A stretch of 64,000 nt of DNA from Parashewanella sp965200795 (lineage in GTDB: Bacteria; Pseudomonadota; Gammaproteobacteria; Enterobacterales; Shewanellaceae). The DNA lies in the NCBI GenBank assembly GCA_965200795.1, contig CBDAVB010000013.1, forward strand, positions 310,001-374,000, in the 5' to 3' direction. Position 1 is the first letter of the stretch; the number at the start of each line of letters is the position of its first letter. This document shows positions 26,074-33,690 of this stretch, piece after piece. The position numbers and the translations under genes were made by a program. The notes under the pieces were generated by a model, which did not search any database, was not told where the DNA came from, and was given only the letters and a program-made list of their open reading frames with translations.

Positions 26074-27426
26074 GTGTTAACTTTTAAACAAAAATTATTG
26101 CTCAACACAGGGATCAGTGTCGGGTTTGGCGTTATCGCCAGTTACTTGATTTTTAAGTGGAGCCGGCAGGACGGCAGCTGGTGGAAAATCGCGGAAGAGT
26201 GGTCGGGCTTTGAGCTTGTTTGGTTATTTCTTGCTTTAATCATTGTTATCGCTATGAGTTTAGTCAGTTGGTTAAGCCGCGGCATCACTGAAAGCCTGCA
26301 AGCGCTGGAAATCGGGCTGCTCAATTTTAAAGATAATGATTTCAGCGTCAGTCTTCCAAAAGTTAAGGCCTCAGAAATCAGCCCGTTAGTGAAGTTATTT
26401 AATGATGTCTCTGAAATTTTAAGAACCGAGAAACAATTCATTTATCAGCGGGAATTACTGCTTGATAAAGTGATTCAAAGCTCGCCTAATGTCATGTTGC
26501 TGCTGAATCCGCGGCAGCGGATTATTTATGCCAATGATGCCGCAAGACACTTATTCAATAACGGCAAAGCCATTGCCGGCATGATGCTGCCTGAATTATT
26601 AGGAAACATCGACAGCGAATTGGCGCAAACCATTTCCGGTAAAAAAGAAGGCTTATTTACCTTAGCGGGCAATCAGTCAGAGAGCTGGCATATCAGCCGG
26701 GGCAGGTTTGCGCTTAATAACTTGCAGCACGATTTATTACTGTTAAAGCAGATGACCAGGGAGCTGAACCGCCAGGAAGCGGCGGTCTGGAAAAAGGTCA
26801 TTCGTCTGATCAGCCATGAGCTGAATAATTCACTGGCGCCGATTTCATCTATGGTCAATTCCGGGCGTAAATTAACCCAAGAAACGACAACGCCGCGGCT
26901 TGAGTTGATCTTCAATACCATTGAAAGCCGTTGCGATCATTTAAGTCAGTTTATCTTTAATTACGCCCGGTTCGCCAAATTACCTCTGCCGCAAAAAACG
27001 CGGGTAGACTGGAAGTCGCTGACCGAACAATTAGCGCAACATTATCCGTTTCATATCGAAGGAGAACTGCCGGCGACAACGGGCTGGTTTGATCATATTC
27101 AGCTTGAGCAGGCGCTGCTTAATTTGCTGAAAAACGCCCGTGAATCGGGTTCGGATACCGATCACATTACTATGGCGATATCGGAGCGGAAGCTTAACGG
27201 CAATTCAGGTTGTCTGATCAGTGTCTGTGACCGGGGCGCGGGCATGTCCGCGGAGGTGATGCGGCAAGCTCTGCTGCCGTTTTACTCAACCAAACAGACG
27301 GGAACTGGCTTAGGCTTGCCGCTGTGCCGGGAGATCGTTGAGGCTCACGACGGCGTAATAAGCCTGCATCACCGGCAACCGAAAGGGTTAACCGTTCAGA
27401 TATGGCTGCCGGATCCGGATGGTTAG
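26074..27426 (+). CDS. Membrane sensor histidine kinase, partner of the NtrC-like regulator
   Basis: About 450 residues read from GTG 26074, preceded by AAGGGA; a TTG at 26053 is less likely. Two membrane segments near the N-terminus flank a very short periplasmic loop (KWSRQDGSWWKIAEEWSGFE), so sensing may occur in or near the membrane rather than through a large external domain. A HAMP-like linker and a small PAS-like domain (about 135-225) are followed by the His box ISHELNNSLAPISSM, the N box LLNLLKNARESG, G1 CDRGAGMS and G2 TGTGLGLPLCREIV. The type resembles NtrY/DctB-like kinases. It is coupled to the regulator. Confidence 0.93.
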   Translation: MLTFKQKLLLNTGISVGFGVIASYLIFKWSRQDGSWWKIAEEWSGFELVWLFLALIIVIAMSLVSWLSRGITESLQALEIGLLNFKDNDFSVSLPKVKASEISPLVKLFNDVSEILRTEKQFIYQRELLLDKVIQSSPNVMLLLNPRQRIIYANDAARHLFNNGKAIAGMMLPELLGNIDSELAQTISGKKEGLFTLAGNQSESWHISRGRFALNNLQHDLLLLKQMTRELNRQEAAVWKKVIRLISHELNNSLAPISSMVNSGRKLTQETTTPRLELIFNTIESRCDHLSQFIFNYARFAKLPLPQKTRVDWKSLTEQLAQHYPFHIEGELPATTGWFDHIQLEQALLNLLKNARESGSDTDHITMAISERKLNGNSGCLISVCDRGAGMSAEVMRQALLPFYSTKQTGTGLGLPLCREIVEAHDGVISLHHRQPKGLTVQIWLPDPDG

Positions 27427-27492
27427 TCCCCTGCCGCGCAAGTCTGACGCAGTAAGTTTTGAAATGTTCAAGCCTCAGAGCGGGACAGTTTC

Positions 27493-28377
27493 TTACGGAC
27501 AAATAGAAAGGCGTAACGTTTCACAAGGTATACGGTAAGTAATTGATAAAGATTTAAATGTTTCAATGCCGGAAAGAAGGTAAAAGCGAAGCCGCTCGCT
27601 CTGCTCCGTTGTCAGAAGCGCTTTAACTTCTTTAAAGCTATGAATGAGCTCCGTGAGTAAGAGGTAAATCTCTCTTTCGGTGTGAACTTGCGTTGCCGAT
27701 TGATGAAGGTTACGGGCCGCCGCGGATTCATAAATCAGGCCGATCACCGGTTCATCACGCGTTTCTTCCGGCGTTTGTACAACTCTGTCTGAAGAGGCGG
27801 AGCCGGAAGCGGGCTGAGAATAACTACCGTATTGTGAGTTAGTCACAGAACCGGCAGGCGTAATGGTTTGTTCGATACCTGAGTTTTCGCCGCTGTCTGA
27901 AGCAAGGCTGTCAGGGGAGGGAGAGCGGTGCGCTATCTGATTCATCAAGCGTTTTTTTCTGTAAAGATTGAATCCTAATTGTTGTAATTCCCGGTCTGAA
28001 GCGCTTTGCTTGTATTCCAGATAACTTTGTTTTATCGATGCCCTGTAAGGGTCTTGTATACAAAACAAACTTAAAAAAGAATAAAATACGTCCCTGAACC
28101 AATTATGATGACGAATAATCAGAGTTTCTTCTCTTGATTCCGCAAACGCGGGGCCGTTAAAGTATCTCATCGGTTTCGCGATAATCAGGTCATATTCCCG
28201 GTTTTTTGTTCTGTTAACAGGCGAGTCCGAAACGTCAAAGGTGACTTTCTGCCACGCGCCTTTTCCGTCATTTAATTTCTGGTTTTGACGCAATCGCCGC
28301 TCAAGCTGTGTCCATTGCTCAGTTTGCCGGCAGGCTTCTTGATCCCAGTGAGCAGTGAAGTTTTTACCTATGACCAT
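27493..28377 (-). CDS. Hypothetical protein, possible secreted factor, family not recognised
   Basis: 294 residues. The N-terminal about 150 residues look globular and basic, residues about 150-215 are Ser/Gly/Thr-rich and probably disordered (SPSPDSLASDSGENSG), and a helical C-terminal region follows. No Sec signal is found. It converges on the kinase gene with 66 nt between the stops. The stop lies in a GCGGGACAGTTTCTTACGG word that also occurs at other intergenic sites in the window. The globular-disordered-helical arrangement is common in exported effectors, but this is only a suggestion. Confidence 0.65.
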   Translation of the reverse strand: MVIGKNFTAHWDQEACRQTEQWTQLERRLRQNQKLNDGKGAWQKVTFDVSDSPVNRTKNREYDLIIAKPMRYFNGPAFAESREETLIIRHHNWFRDVFYSFLSLFCIQDPYRASIKQSYLEYKQSASDRELQQLGFNLYRKKRLMNQIAHRSPSPDSLASDSGENSGIEQTITPAGSVTNSQYGSYSQPASGSASSDRVVQTPEETRDEPVIGLIYESAAARNLHQSATQVHTEREIYLLLTELIHSFKEVKALLTTEQSERLRFYLLSGIETFKSLSITYRIPCETLRLSICP

Positions 28378-28661
28378 AAAAATTATCTCAAAGACTTAAT
28401 AATATGATTTTAGAGAGATTTAAGCGCGGTTATCATTAATACTGCGTTAAGTTTTATTAAGGTACAATGACGCCGATAGCATCTTCGGGCTGATAACGAG
28501 CTTTTCGCTCGCGGGCGTCTCAGATAGTTCTGATAGTTCTGAGCCGCTGATTAATTCTGATTGGTGCTTTACTAATCTGTTACTTAAGTTTTAGTTTGAT
28601 TGTCAAAGATAATCAGCTACTTGGTTCTGTCTTTTTAGCTTCAGTTAAGTGGTGGCGGAAA

Positions 28662-28976
28662 ATGAAATTTAATCATATCGGTATACCCACAAATTCACAT
28701 TTTGACGGTGAGATAGATTTACCGCATTTAAAAATGACGGTGTCGGATCATGAAAATAATCCTTACGGCATTCAATGGCAGCGATACTGGGAAGACGCGC
28801 CTTATCCGCGGCTGGTTAAAACCGTTCCCCATGTGGCTTTTGTGGTCGATGACTTAGCTGAGGCGATAGAAGGGCACAAGGTTATCATTGAGCCTAACTC
28901 ACCGAGTGACGGATTAACAGTAGCATTTATAGAAGTTAACGGTGCGCCGGTTGAACTGATGGAATATAAAAAGTGA
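28662..28976 (+). CDS. VOC/glyoxalase-fold protein
   Basis: 104 residues from ATG 28662, with GGCGGA as ribosome binding site; an upstream start would add an unlikely leader. The pattern MKFNHIGIPTN near the start, PHVAFVVDDLAEAIEGHKVIIEPNSP in the middle and VAFIEVNGAPVELMEYKK at the end is the beta-alpha-beta-beta-beta arrangement of the vicinal oxygen chelate fold. The metal-site His in HIGI, His in PHVAF and final Glu in VELME are present. Its substrate is unknown. It lies alone, 33 nt before a convergent tRNA gene. Confidence 0.82.
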   Translation: MKFNHIGIPTNSHFDGEIDLPHLKMTVSDHENNPYGIQWQRYWEDAPYPRLVKTVPHVAFVVDDLAEAIEGHKVIIEPNSPSDGLTVAFIEVNGAPVELMEYKK

Positions 28977-29009
28977 AGTCTTTTTTAAGAAAAGGTAAGA
29001 ATTTTTCAG

Positions 29010-29085
29010 TGGTGCCCGAACCCGGAATCGAACCAGGGACACGAGGATTTTCAATCCTCTGCTCTACCGACTGAGCTATTCGGGC
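29010..29085 (-). tRNA. tRNA-Phe (anticodon GAA)
   Basis: The complement folds into a complete cloverleaf of 76 nt with GCCCGAA acceptor strand, D loop AGCTCAGTCGGTAGAGC, anticodon loop TTGAAAA (GAA), T arm GGTTCGATTCC and an encoded CCA end. The anticodon stem GGGGAT-like pairing (AGGAT/ATCCT) is intact. Confidence 0.98.
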
Positions 29086-29260
29086 AACGGCGGCAATTAA
29101 ACGGTGTTTCAGGGAGAGAGTCAACCGTTTTTTTATTTATCAGTAAAAAAACAGACTCAAGTGCCGAAAAAAACAGCGAAATAGCGGCGGTTCAATAAGG
29201 GGCGGCCATTCAGGCACGGCTGTCAGCAATTTTTCTCCGCTTGCGAACATAAGGAGCTGA

Positions 29261-29555
29261 CCCGAAATAACTTCCCGATTTGTTACCGCTTAAAACTGCC
29301 AATATCAAGGCACGAAGAATGAAGTTTAGTCACTCTAAATGAATGATGAGTAACGCAGAGAATTGCAATGTTAAGCGTAACCCTTTGGGCTGTGTTTATT
29401 TCCGCGTTCTTTAAATAAAGCGTTACGGCGTTGTCGACAGCTTATGCGGAAATGAAATAACGACAGTTTTGTATGTCGGTAATGACTGCACCTCGCTTTC
29501 TCCGTCTTGTATAGGCCAAAAATAAACCACAGCAAAACAGGGAAGTTATTTCGGG
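29261..29555. mobile_element. Non-coding element with 16-bp terminal inverted repeats (MITE-like)
   Basis: CCCGAAATAACTTCCC at 29261-29276 reappears as its exact complement at 29540-29555. The 295-bp interior has no convincing gene and carries the widespread intergenic core in reverse orientation (29454-29483). The first about 75 bp are closely repeated at 59840-59915. Outside the right end the word GGGACAGTTTCT also recurs elsewhere. The form suggests a small non-autonomous transposable element mobilised by an enzyme not seen here. No target-site duplication could be fixed by eye. Confidence 0.65.
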
Positions 29556-30011
29556 ACAGTTTCTAACGTAAAACGATGCCCCGCCGCTTGCGGCGGGGTG
29601 ATTCACTAAATTTAAAACAGTTTTAAAAGCAGTATTTTGTGCGTTTATTTACTCATGTGATCCGCTGATCGAGGTAATGGTGAAAAAGAATCCGAGCAGG
29701 TTATTATTTAATCAATTTAGATATAGGAATTAATTGAAAGATACGAGTATGCTGATGATGAGCGGCATGGTAAAAGATAGTGTTCCTTCACGCTCACGCC
29801 TGCAAGGACGTGAGTACAATGTTTAAGTTTTGGGTTGACTCTGAGACAAGCGCCTGAATAACCGGCATGCGACAGGGTTGCTGATGAGCGTTTTCAGAAT
29901 TCTCAAGTACGACTGATGAAGCCTTTATATTTAAACCGGTAGCTTCAGGAACCATCAAGAACCATGTTTTTTGTTTAACCATCTTAAAGTAAGTTAAGTG
30001 AGGTTAGTATT
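29556..30011. other. Intergenic stretch after the MITE-like element
   Basis: A small GC-rich hairpin is suggested near 29578-29596 (CCCCGCCGCTTGCGGCGGGG), which could act as a terminator. The rest contains no gene with a credible start; a 62-codon minus-strand frame near 29794-29982 is not supported. Confidence 0.45.
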
Positions 30012-30779
30012 ATGGTAAAAGCAGAAGGTGTGACATGGACAGAGAATACCGAAAAGCATTTCACCCGTGAAATAGCGCGATATTTAACCGAATGTTCGGC
30101 GGGGAATGTATCAACCAGTATGGGTGCGGGACAAAGTTTTCAATTACATGACGAAAACGGGGTAGTTAAGACATGGGAGGTTAAGGGAAGCGACTCCCCC
30201 AAGGGCGATATGTTGGCCGTTTTCGAGGCCGGTACGGATATAAAACATGATTTTTTATCCAAAGCAATCAATAATTCTTGGCTTAAGACTTTTGTTTTTG
30301 CCTTAAGCGGTCAGGCACCTATCAATCGTCCGGGTGTGGATGAGGTCGATCATCACGGCGGTTCTTCAGCGCAAGATGATTGTCGCATACTTGTTGGCTT
30401 TTTACAGACTGACATATCAGAGTTTAAGCGGTTCCCGGATGCTTATAACAGCAAAAAAGCCGTGCCGTTGACATCTGCCGCAAACCGGGACGAAATTTCG
30501 CAAGAGGCCGCTGAAATTCCGCAAGAACCTCATAATGCGGTACAAGAGGCATTAGAAGGTTTAGGAGTGATAAGATTAACCGGAGAAGATTCACAACAAG
30601 AATATGATATTAAAGAGAATTACAGGGAGGAGGTTCAGAAACTGGCTGATCTGAAAGCTTCTGACTATGAAGATGTAAATGAATATGAAGATCAATTAGT
30701 GATTCAACAAGTGAATATTACCGCGAGATATCTTCAGGACATTATTGAAAAACACCATGTGAATATGCAAGGAAGGTGA
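30012..30779 (+). CDS. Hypothetical acidic protein, family not recognised
   Basis: 255 residues with a GAGGTTA ribosome binding site. The N-terminal about 110 residues look globular (VTWTENTEKHFTREIARYLTE...). Residues about 150-185 are Glu/Pro/Ala-rich. The C-terminal 70 residues are acidic and helical with a possible coiled coil (EEVQKLADLKASDYEDVNEY). No signal peptide is seen. It stands alone, downstream of the MITE-like element and convergent with bamD, and looks like accessory DNA inserted at the tRNA/bamD junction. Confidence 0.65.
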   Translation: MVKAEGVTWTENTEKHFTREIARYLTECSAGNVSTSMGAGQSFQLHDENGVVKTWEVKGSDSPKGDMLAVFEAGTDIKHDFLSKAINNSWLKTFVFALSGQAPINRPGVDEVDHHGGSSAQDDCRILVGFLQTDISEFKRFPDAYNSKKAVPLTSAANRDEISQEAAEIPQEPHNAVQEALEGLGVIRLTGEDSQQEYDIKENYREEVQKLADLKASDYEDVNEYEDQLVIQQVNITARYLQDIIEKHHVNMQGR

Positions 30780-30860
30780 TTTTTCAGCCGCTATTTTTAA
30801 CGGTTTAAAACCAAATAAATTAAACCCAAGTAATCAGATAACATTTTTAATGAGTTGATT

Positions 30861-30913
30861 ACTTAGGTTAAGTTATAAAAACCTAAGTTATAAAAACCTA
30901 AGTTATAAAAATC
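30861..30913. repeat. Three 15-bp tandem repeats forming a hairpin beside bamD
   Basis: AAGTTATAAAAACCT is repeated at 30870, 30885 and (last bases changed) 30900. ACTTAGGTT (30861-30869) can pair with AACCTAAGT in the first repeat junction (30880-30888), giving a 9-bp stem. It lies between two convergent genes and may serve as a bidirectional terminator. The tandem units probably arose by slippage. Confidence 0.6.
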
Positions 30914-30914
30914 A

Positions 30915-31673
30915 TTACCGAACTAACGGATTTTCGGGATAATTCGCCCGCATAACCATCAGCACATGCTGCTTAAGTTTTTTCTGACCAAGCTCGCCGT
31001 AAGCCCTTGCCATTATCTCCAGTGCTTTTTCCGTTGACGGCGTACCGGAAATCGACTCTAAAACATACTGAGCCCGACCGGCCGCCGCGCTCCATGCGTT
31101 CATCTTCATATAATATTCAGCGACATGAATTGAGTAACGCGCCAGCCTGTCTTTGATTGACTGCATTCTCTGCCGCGCGTCAGCGGCGTATTTGCTGTCA
31201 GGAAACTGCTTAATCAACTTAGCAAAATCCCGGAACGCGTCTTCCGAATGGGTCGGATCTCTGTCCGTTCTGTCGATATTTAACAGATCATGGAACAGAT
31301 ATTCATCCGCCTGCGTGTTAACCAAACCCCGCATAAAGTACACGTAGTCAATATCTCTGTGGGTCGGATTCAGGCGAATGAAGCGGTCAATATTGGCTAA
31401 CGCGTTAGCGGTATCGTCCTGCTTGTAGTAGGCGAAAATCAAATCCAGCTGAACCTGAGTTTTATAGGCTCCGAACGGATAGCGGGAGTCCAGCGCTTCA
31501 AGTAATCTTGTCGCTTTAGCGTAGTTACCCAGCTCCATTGAGGTTCTGGCTTGCGAATACAGAGCCTCGGGAGATGACTTCGGGACTTGGTCGCGGTTAT
31601 CCGGGCTGCTGCCGCACGCGCTCACGGCTAAAGATAACAGGGCTAGGGCAATACCTTTTGAGACTCTATTCAT
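30915..31673 (-). CDS. bamD: Outer-membrane assembly lipoprotein BamD
   Basis: About 252 residues from ATG 31673; a TTG four codons upstream is unlikely. The lipoprotein signal ends in LSLAVSAC, giving a lipidated Cys. The mature protein carries TPR-like helices, with YSQARTSMELGNYAKATRLLEALDSRYPFGAY and AYYKQDDTANALANIDRFIRLNPTH typical of BamD/ComL. It is an essential part of the BAM complex that inserts outer-membrane proteins. The divergent placement against rluD is the standard gammaproteobacterial arrangement. Confidence 0.97.
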   Translation of the reverse strand: MNRVSKGIALALLSLAVSACGSSPDNRDQVPKSSPEALYSQARTSMELGNYAKATRLLEALDSRYPFGAYKTQVQLDLIFAYYKQDDTANALANIDRFIRLNPTHRDIDYVYFMRGLVNTQADEYLFHDLLNIDRTDRDPTHSEDAFRDFAKLIKQFPDSKYAADARQRMQSIKDRLARYSIHVAEYYMKMNAWSAAAGRAQYVLESISGTPSTEKALEIMARAYGELGQKKLKQHVLMVMRANYPENPLVR

Positions 31674-31843
31674 ACTTGAATTCAATTCTTTTTAAGTTGT
31701 GGTTAAGAATTTTTCCATTTCACGATAAAATGGAGGTTATCCGATTGTAACAGAGATACCGGATTTACTTCAAAGCGACTTATCCTGCCGATGATGTGAC
31801 GGTATCCCGACGTATTGACCCGCGAAGCGGGTTAAGGTTCCTG

Positions 31844-32815
31844 ATGGCTCAAAAGATTAATCTAAAAAGTGAGATCAACGCAACTCAATCCGGTCTGAGA
31901 TTAGATCAGGCGTTAGCGGAATTGTTTCCGGATTACTCACGAACGCGCATTAAAGAATGGATTTTGTCCGGCGCGGTAACTGTTGACGGCGAAGTGACTG
32001 ATAAGCCGAGAATCAAAGTGCTGGAGACTCAGGAAGTCGCGGTGGTTACTGAAATCCGCGAACAAGTGACCGCAGAGGCGCAGCAAATTGATCTTGATAT
32101 CGTTTATGAGGATGATGATATTCTGGTGATCAACAAACAAGCCGGTTTAGTTGTTCATCCGGGAGCGGGTAACGCTGACGGCACGTTAATGAACGCGTTA
32201 CTGCATCACTGCCCGAACATCGAGCGTGTGCCGAGAGCGGGTATTGTGCATCGTCTGGATAAAGACACCACAGGTCTGATGGTGGTAGCGAAAACGGTAG
32301 AGGCGCAAACTCATTTGGTTGCCGCGCTGCAAGAGCGTGAAATCACCCGCGAATATGAAGCCATAGTCATCGGGACTATGGCGGCGGGGGGGATGGTCGA
32401 CCAGCCCATTGGTCGTCATCAAACGAAACGTACCCATATGGCGGTGGTACCGAACGGTAAGCCGGCGGTAACCCATTATCGTGTGGCGGAAAAATTCCGG
32501 GCGCACACTCGTCTGCGTTTACGGCTTGAATCGGGTCGTACTCACCAGATCCGCGTTCACATGGCGGATATCGGGCATATCCTGGTCGGCGATCCCGTTT
32601 ACGGCGGTCGTCCTCGTCCGCCGAAAGCCGCTTCAGCGGAGTTTATTGAAACCTTAAAAAACTTTAAACGTCAGGCACTTCACGCGGTACGTTTAGAGCT
32701 GTATCACCCGATCAATGGTATGCCGATGTCGTGGACCGCGCCGATTCCTGATGATATGGCTAAGCTGACCAAAGCATTACGCGAAGATACTGAGGCGCAT
32801 CCCGCGGATTACTGA
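31844..32815 (+). CDS. rluD: 23S rRNA pseudouridine synthase RluD
   Basis: About 323 residues from ATG 31844; an upstream start in the same frame adds a doubtful leader. An N-terminal S4-like RNA-binding domain (LRLDQALAELFPDYSRTRIKEWILSGAVTVDG) precedes the RluA-type catalytic domain with the active-site Asp in AGIVHRLDKDTTGLMVVAK. The C-terminal ESGRTHQIRVHMADIGHILVGDPVYGG is also diagnostic. It modifies helix 69 of 23S rRNA. It lies 8 nt upstream of yfiH in the same transcript. Confidence 0.97.
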   Translation: MAQKINLKSEINATQSGLRLDQALAELFPDYSRTRIKEWILSGAVTVDGEVTDKPRIKVLETQEVAVVTEIREQVTAEAQQIDLDIVYEDDDILVINKQAGLVVHPGAGNADGTLMNALLHHCPNIERVPRAGIVHRLDKDTTGLMVVAKTVEAQTHLVAALQEREITREYEAIVIGTMAAGGMVDQPIGRHQTKRTHMAVVPNGKPAVTHYRVAEKFRAHTRLRLRLESGRTHQIRVHMADIGHILVGDPVYGGRPRPPKAASAEFIETLKNFKRQALHAVRLELYHPINGMPMSWTAPIPDDMAKLTKALREDTEAHPADY

Positions 32816-32823
32816 GGAGTCTT

Positions 32824-33540
32824 ATGTTTAAGCACGACTGGCCCGTACCCAAAAACGTAAAAATCGCTTTTACCGATCGTCACGGCGGTGTCAGTCAGTC
32901 GCCTTTTGACAGCCTTAATCTGGGGCTTCATGCCGGTGACAATGCAAAAGACGTATCGGCAAATCGTGCTTTATTAAGAAAAGAGTTGCGACTCCCCGGC
33001 GAACCGTTCTGGCTGGAGCAAGTTCACGGCACGGACGTTATCAATTTAAAAAACGCGGATTCGAATGTCGCTGATGGCAGCTATACAAATCAAGCGGGTA
33101 AAGTTTGCGTGGTGATGACGGCTGACTGCCTGCCCGTTTTGATTTGTAATAAAGCCGGCACCGAAGTCGCGGCGTTACACGCCGGCTGGCGGGGGTTATG
33201 TAACGGCATAATCGAAGCGGGTGTGAGTCAGTTCAATTCGTCACCCGGGGAATTAATCGCCTATTCAGGGCCGGCCATCGGCTCTTGCGCGTTTGAGGTC
33301 GGCCCGGAAGTGAAACAGGCGTTTACGCAGCGCAAGGCGCATGCCGCTCAATGCTTCAGACCTTCAGGTGATAAATATTTAGCTGACATTTACGGCCTGG
33401 CACAGCAAAGATTAACGGCACTAGGTATCGCGGATGTTTTTTCAGCGTCTGAATGTACGGTTTCTAATCCGGATTATTTTTCCTATCGACGTGACAGACA
33501 GACCGGACGTCAGGCGTCTTTAATCTGGTTAACAGACTGA
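32824..33540 (+). CDS. yfiH: YfiH/PgeF-family protein (purine nucleoside phosphorylase or peptidoglycan-editing factor)
   Basis: A 238-residue CNF1/YfiH-like multicopper-oxidase-type domain. Family landmarks are FTDRHGGVSQSPFDSLNLGLHAGD, FWLEQVHGTDV, VVMTADCLPVLI and ALHAGWRG, with SGPAIGSCAFEVGPEV and the C-terminal FFSYRRDRQTGRQASLIW. The His and Cys metal-site residues are all visible. YfiH acts on adenosine/inosine in vitro, and in E. coli it has been linked to correct peptidoglycan stem composition. It follows rluD and precedes clpB as in E. coli. Confidence 0.93.
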   Translation: MFKHDWPVPKNVKIAFTDRHGGVSQSPFDSLNLGLHAGDNAKDVSANRALLRKELRLPGEPFWLEQVHGTDVINLKNADSNVADGSYTNQAGKVCVVMTADCLPVLICNKAGTEVAALHAGWRGLCNGIIEAGVSQFNSSPGELIAYSGPAIGSCAFEVGPEVKQAFTQRKAHAAQCFRPSGDKYLADIYGLAQQRLTALGIADVFSASECTVSNPDYFSYRRDRQTGRQASLIWLTD

Positions 33541-33602
33541 CCGGCGCATAGTTACGAATTAATAAAAACCGTGACTGAAACGCTGAAAAATGCCGGATCG
33601 GA

Positions 33603-33630
33603 TTGAAATTCAAAAAACGCGTCCCCATCT
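33603..33630 (+). promoter_or_regulatory. Sigma-32 heat-shock promoter of clpB
   Basis: TTGAAA (33603-33608), a 14-nt spacer and CCCCATCT (33623-33630) closely match the RpoH consensus CTTGAAA - N - CCCCATNT. Transcription would start near 33638, about 50 nt before the clpB ATG with its AAGGAGG site. It gives clpB a heat-inducible promoter independent of rluD-yfiH. Confidence 0.8.
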
Positions 33631-33690
33631 TTTAAGCATATGAGGCTCTGAATTTGAGCTAGACTCATCGGTATCACCTAAGGAGGCTAT

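Noticed and set aside
29794..29982. 62-codon minus-strand frame before the 255-residue unknown
   Set aside because: No ribosome binding site or domain; lies in the promoter side of a better-supported gene.
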